A stretch of 5,863 nt of DNA, from assembly GCA_002365855.1 (NCBI GenBank), contig DFAP01000006.1, forward strand, positions 1-5,863, read 5' to 3'. Shown here piece after piece: positions 5,288 to 5,863 of this stretch; positions within the stretch are counted from its first letter, which is position 1; each line of letters starts with the position of its first letter. The DNA is from Pelotomaculum sp. UBA3103. Its GTDB lineage: Bacteria > Bacillota > Desulfotomaculia > Desulfotomaculales > Pelotomaculaceae. The notes under the pieces were generated by a model. That model saw only the letters and a program-made list of their open reading frames with translations, was not told where the DNA came from and made no database searches. Position numbers and translations under genes: made by a program.

Positions 5288-5306
5288 CTCACTTGGAGTT
5301 TCACAT

Positions 5307-5645
5307 TTATGCCGGACACTGCTGCTCATAAAATATACTGACGTATATTTTCGGTGTGGGCAGTGGCTTGGCTTTGAGTAGCAACAGGAACTTTTCCCAG
5401 GTATAGCTATTTCGCTGGCTTCTACGATTAAGCCATTTGAACAGTAATTTCGTTACCTCGTACCAATATTGGTATAACATTGGTCCATTATCTGTGATGC
5501 CATAGTACCTGTAGTGTCCTATGAGTTTGGGTTTCATTTGTTCTAGCAGTATACTAATAGGCGTAGTGCGGTTAGCTTTTATCCACTGTTTCATTCTATA
5601 TAAGGCTCCTTTGAATTTCTTCCTGCTGGTTTTCCGCTTTTATCA
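5307..5645 (-). pseudogene. ltrA: Group II intron reverse transcriptase/maturase, C-terminal (domain X) fragment
   Basis: The frame from about 5645 to the stop at 5307 reads KRKTSRKKFKGALYRMKQWI, then KPKLIGHYRYYGITDN, LLFKWLNRRSQRNSYTWEKF and PLPTPKIYVSIFYEQ. This is the maturase (domain X, GIIM) end of group II intron proteins: the KxTSRKKF-W-I-K helix, the GHYxYYGITDN motif and the WLNRRSQ motif that bind and help fold the intron RNA. An internal ATG at 5594 gives a 95-residue open frame, but homology extends upstream of it, so that ATG is not a real start. In-frame stops lie just before 5645. The reverse transcriptase and YADD blocks are missing. Confidence 0.85.
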
Positions 5646-5861
5646 ATTTACTCTTAAATGCTTTGTGGAACTTCTCAGGGTTCATATGCCTCAGGCTACC
5701 ATGCATCCTTTTCCGATTGTAATACTCTATATACCTTGCTACCTCGGCATATGCCTCCATAAAGTTCTGAAACTCATGCTGGCTATATAGCATTCATTCT
5801 CTAGGATAGAATGGAAGGCTTCAATATGAGCATTTAGATTGGGGGTTTTAACAGGTATACG
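5596..5861 (-). pseudogene. IS3-family transposase OrfB, C-terminal fragment with a frame break
   Basis: The minus strand enters at the window edge reading RIPVKTPNLNAHIEAFHSIL and then ENEC, the region around the catalytic Glu (HIEAF) of the IS3 DDE integrase domain. At about 5790 the homology moves to another frame: LYSQHEFQNFMEAYAEVARY, then IEYYNRKRMHGSLRHMNPEK, the typical IS3 OrfB end (YIxFYNxxRxHxSLxxxxPxxF). One extra C at 5790/5791 restores ENECLYSQHEF. The frame ends at TAG 5596-5598, but the last 10-15 residues overlap sequence that encodes the maturase fragment in another frame, so the native OrfB end is probably lost. The two other catalytic Asp lie outside the window. Confidence 0.82.
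5790..5791 (-). other. Probable one-base frameshift in the IS3-type OrfB
   Basis: On the minus strand GAATG|CTATATAG needs one extra C to keep ENE-C-LYSQHEF in one frame. This is a one-base contraction of a CC run. Both sides carry strong OrfB similarity, so a programmed event is unlikely at this site; the usual IS3 programmed shift lies between orfA and orfB. Confidence 0.6.
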
Positions 5862-5863
5862 CT

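Larger units (their letters stand above)
5134..5645 (-). mobile_element. 3' remnant of a group II intron (maturase C-terminus, domain V, probable 3' end)
   Basis: On the minus strand the order is maturase C-terminus, a 19-nt spacer, domain V at 5287-5255, then a region of about 110 nt ending in CTACTCGAC (5142-5134), which I take as the likely intron 3' end. GTGCG just after domain V pairs with CGCAC at 5149-5145, closing a long domain VI-like arm. The 5' part of the intron and most of the reverse transcriptase are absent; an IS3-type fragment takes their place at about 5640. It is therefore a dead remnant, although domain V could still fold. Confidence 0.75.

Noticed and set aside
5521..5790. 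89-codon open frame on the plus strand
   Set aside because: It is antisense to the IS3 OrfB and maturase fragments; its hydrophobic translation is a by-product.

Overview
The window looks like chromosome from a Gram-positive, anaerobic Clostridia-type bacterium, probably of the Peptococcaceae / Desulfotomaculum-Pelotomaculum kind. I infer this from strong AGGAGG-like ribosome binding sites, the gene set (short PlsC, RssA-like patatin, small phasin-like protein, ABC1/UbiB kinase, TetR) and the group II intron and IS256/IS1634/IS3 debris. No taxonomic marker is present, so genus-level placement is a guess.

Region 1 (1-3360) is a plus-strand cluster with a membrane-lipid flavour: the 3' part of a PlsC-like acyltransferase, a patatin-like serine lipid hydrolase, a 96-residue phasin-like helical protein, a strong hairpin that may be a terminator (1583-1620), then a complete ABC1/UbiB-family protein-kinase-like gene with two C-terminal membrane segments. 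Both plsC and the patatin gene carry a one-base frame break, best explained in each case by one lost base in a short G run.

Region 2 (3361-4118) is a 164-nt intergenic gap followed by a complete TetR-family regulator with a near-ideal ribosome binding site. Its targets are not visible, because mobile-element debris begins within about 15 nt of its stop codon.

Region 3 (about 4130-5863) is a graveyard of mobile elements. In order it holds: a 5' group II intron fragment (+) joined to a short reverse-transcriptase fragment; the C-terminal end of an IS1634-type transposase (-); the C-terminal end of an IS256-type transposase (+), joined back to back with the previous piece within a few bases; a 190-nt stretch with two tandem perfect inverted repeats and no recognised gene; the 3' end of a group II intron (-) with domain V and the maturase C-terminus; and the C-terminal end of an IS3-family OrfB (-) with a one-base frame break. 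None of these elements is complete. I see no CRISPR array, tRNA or rRNA. The most useful second looks are the three homopolymer-type frame breaks, the tandem hairpins at 4977-5087, and the two oppositely oriented group II intron halves. I found no convincing new multi-gene system.
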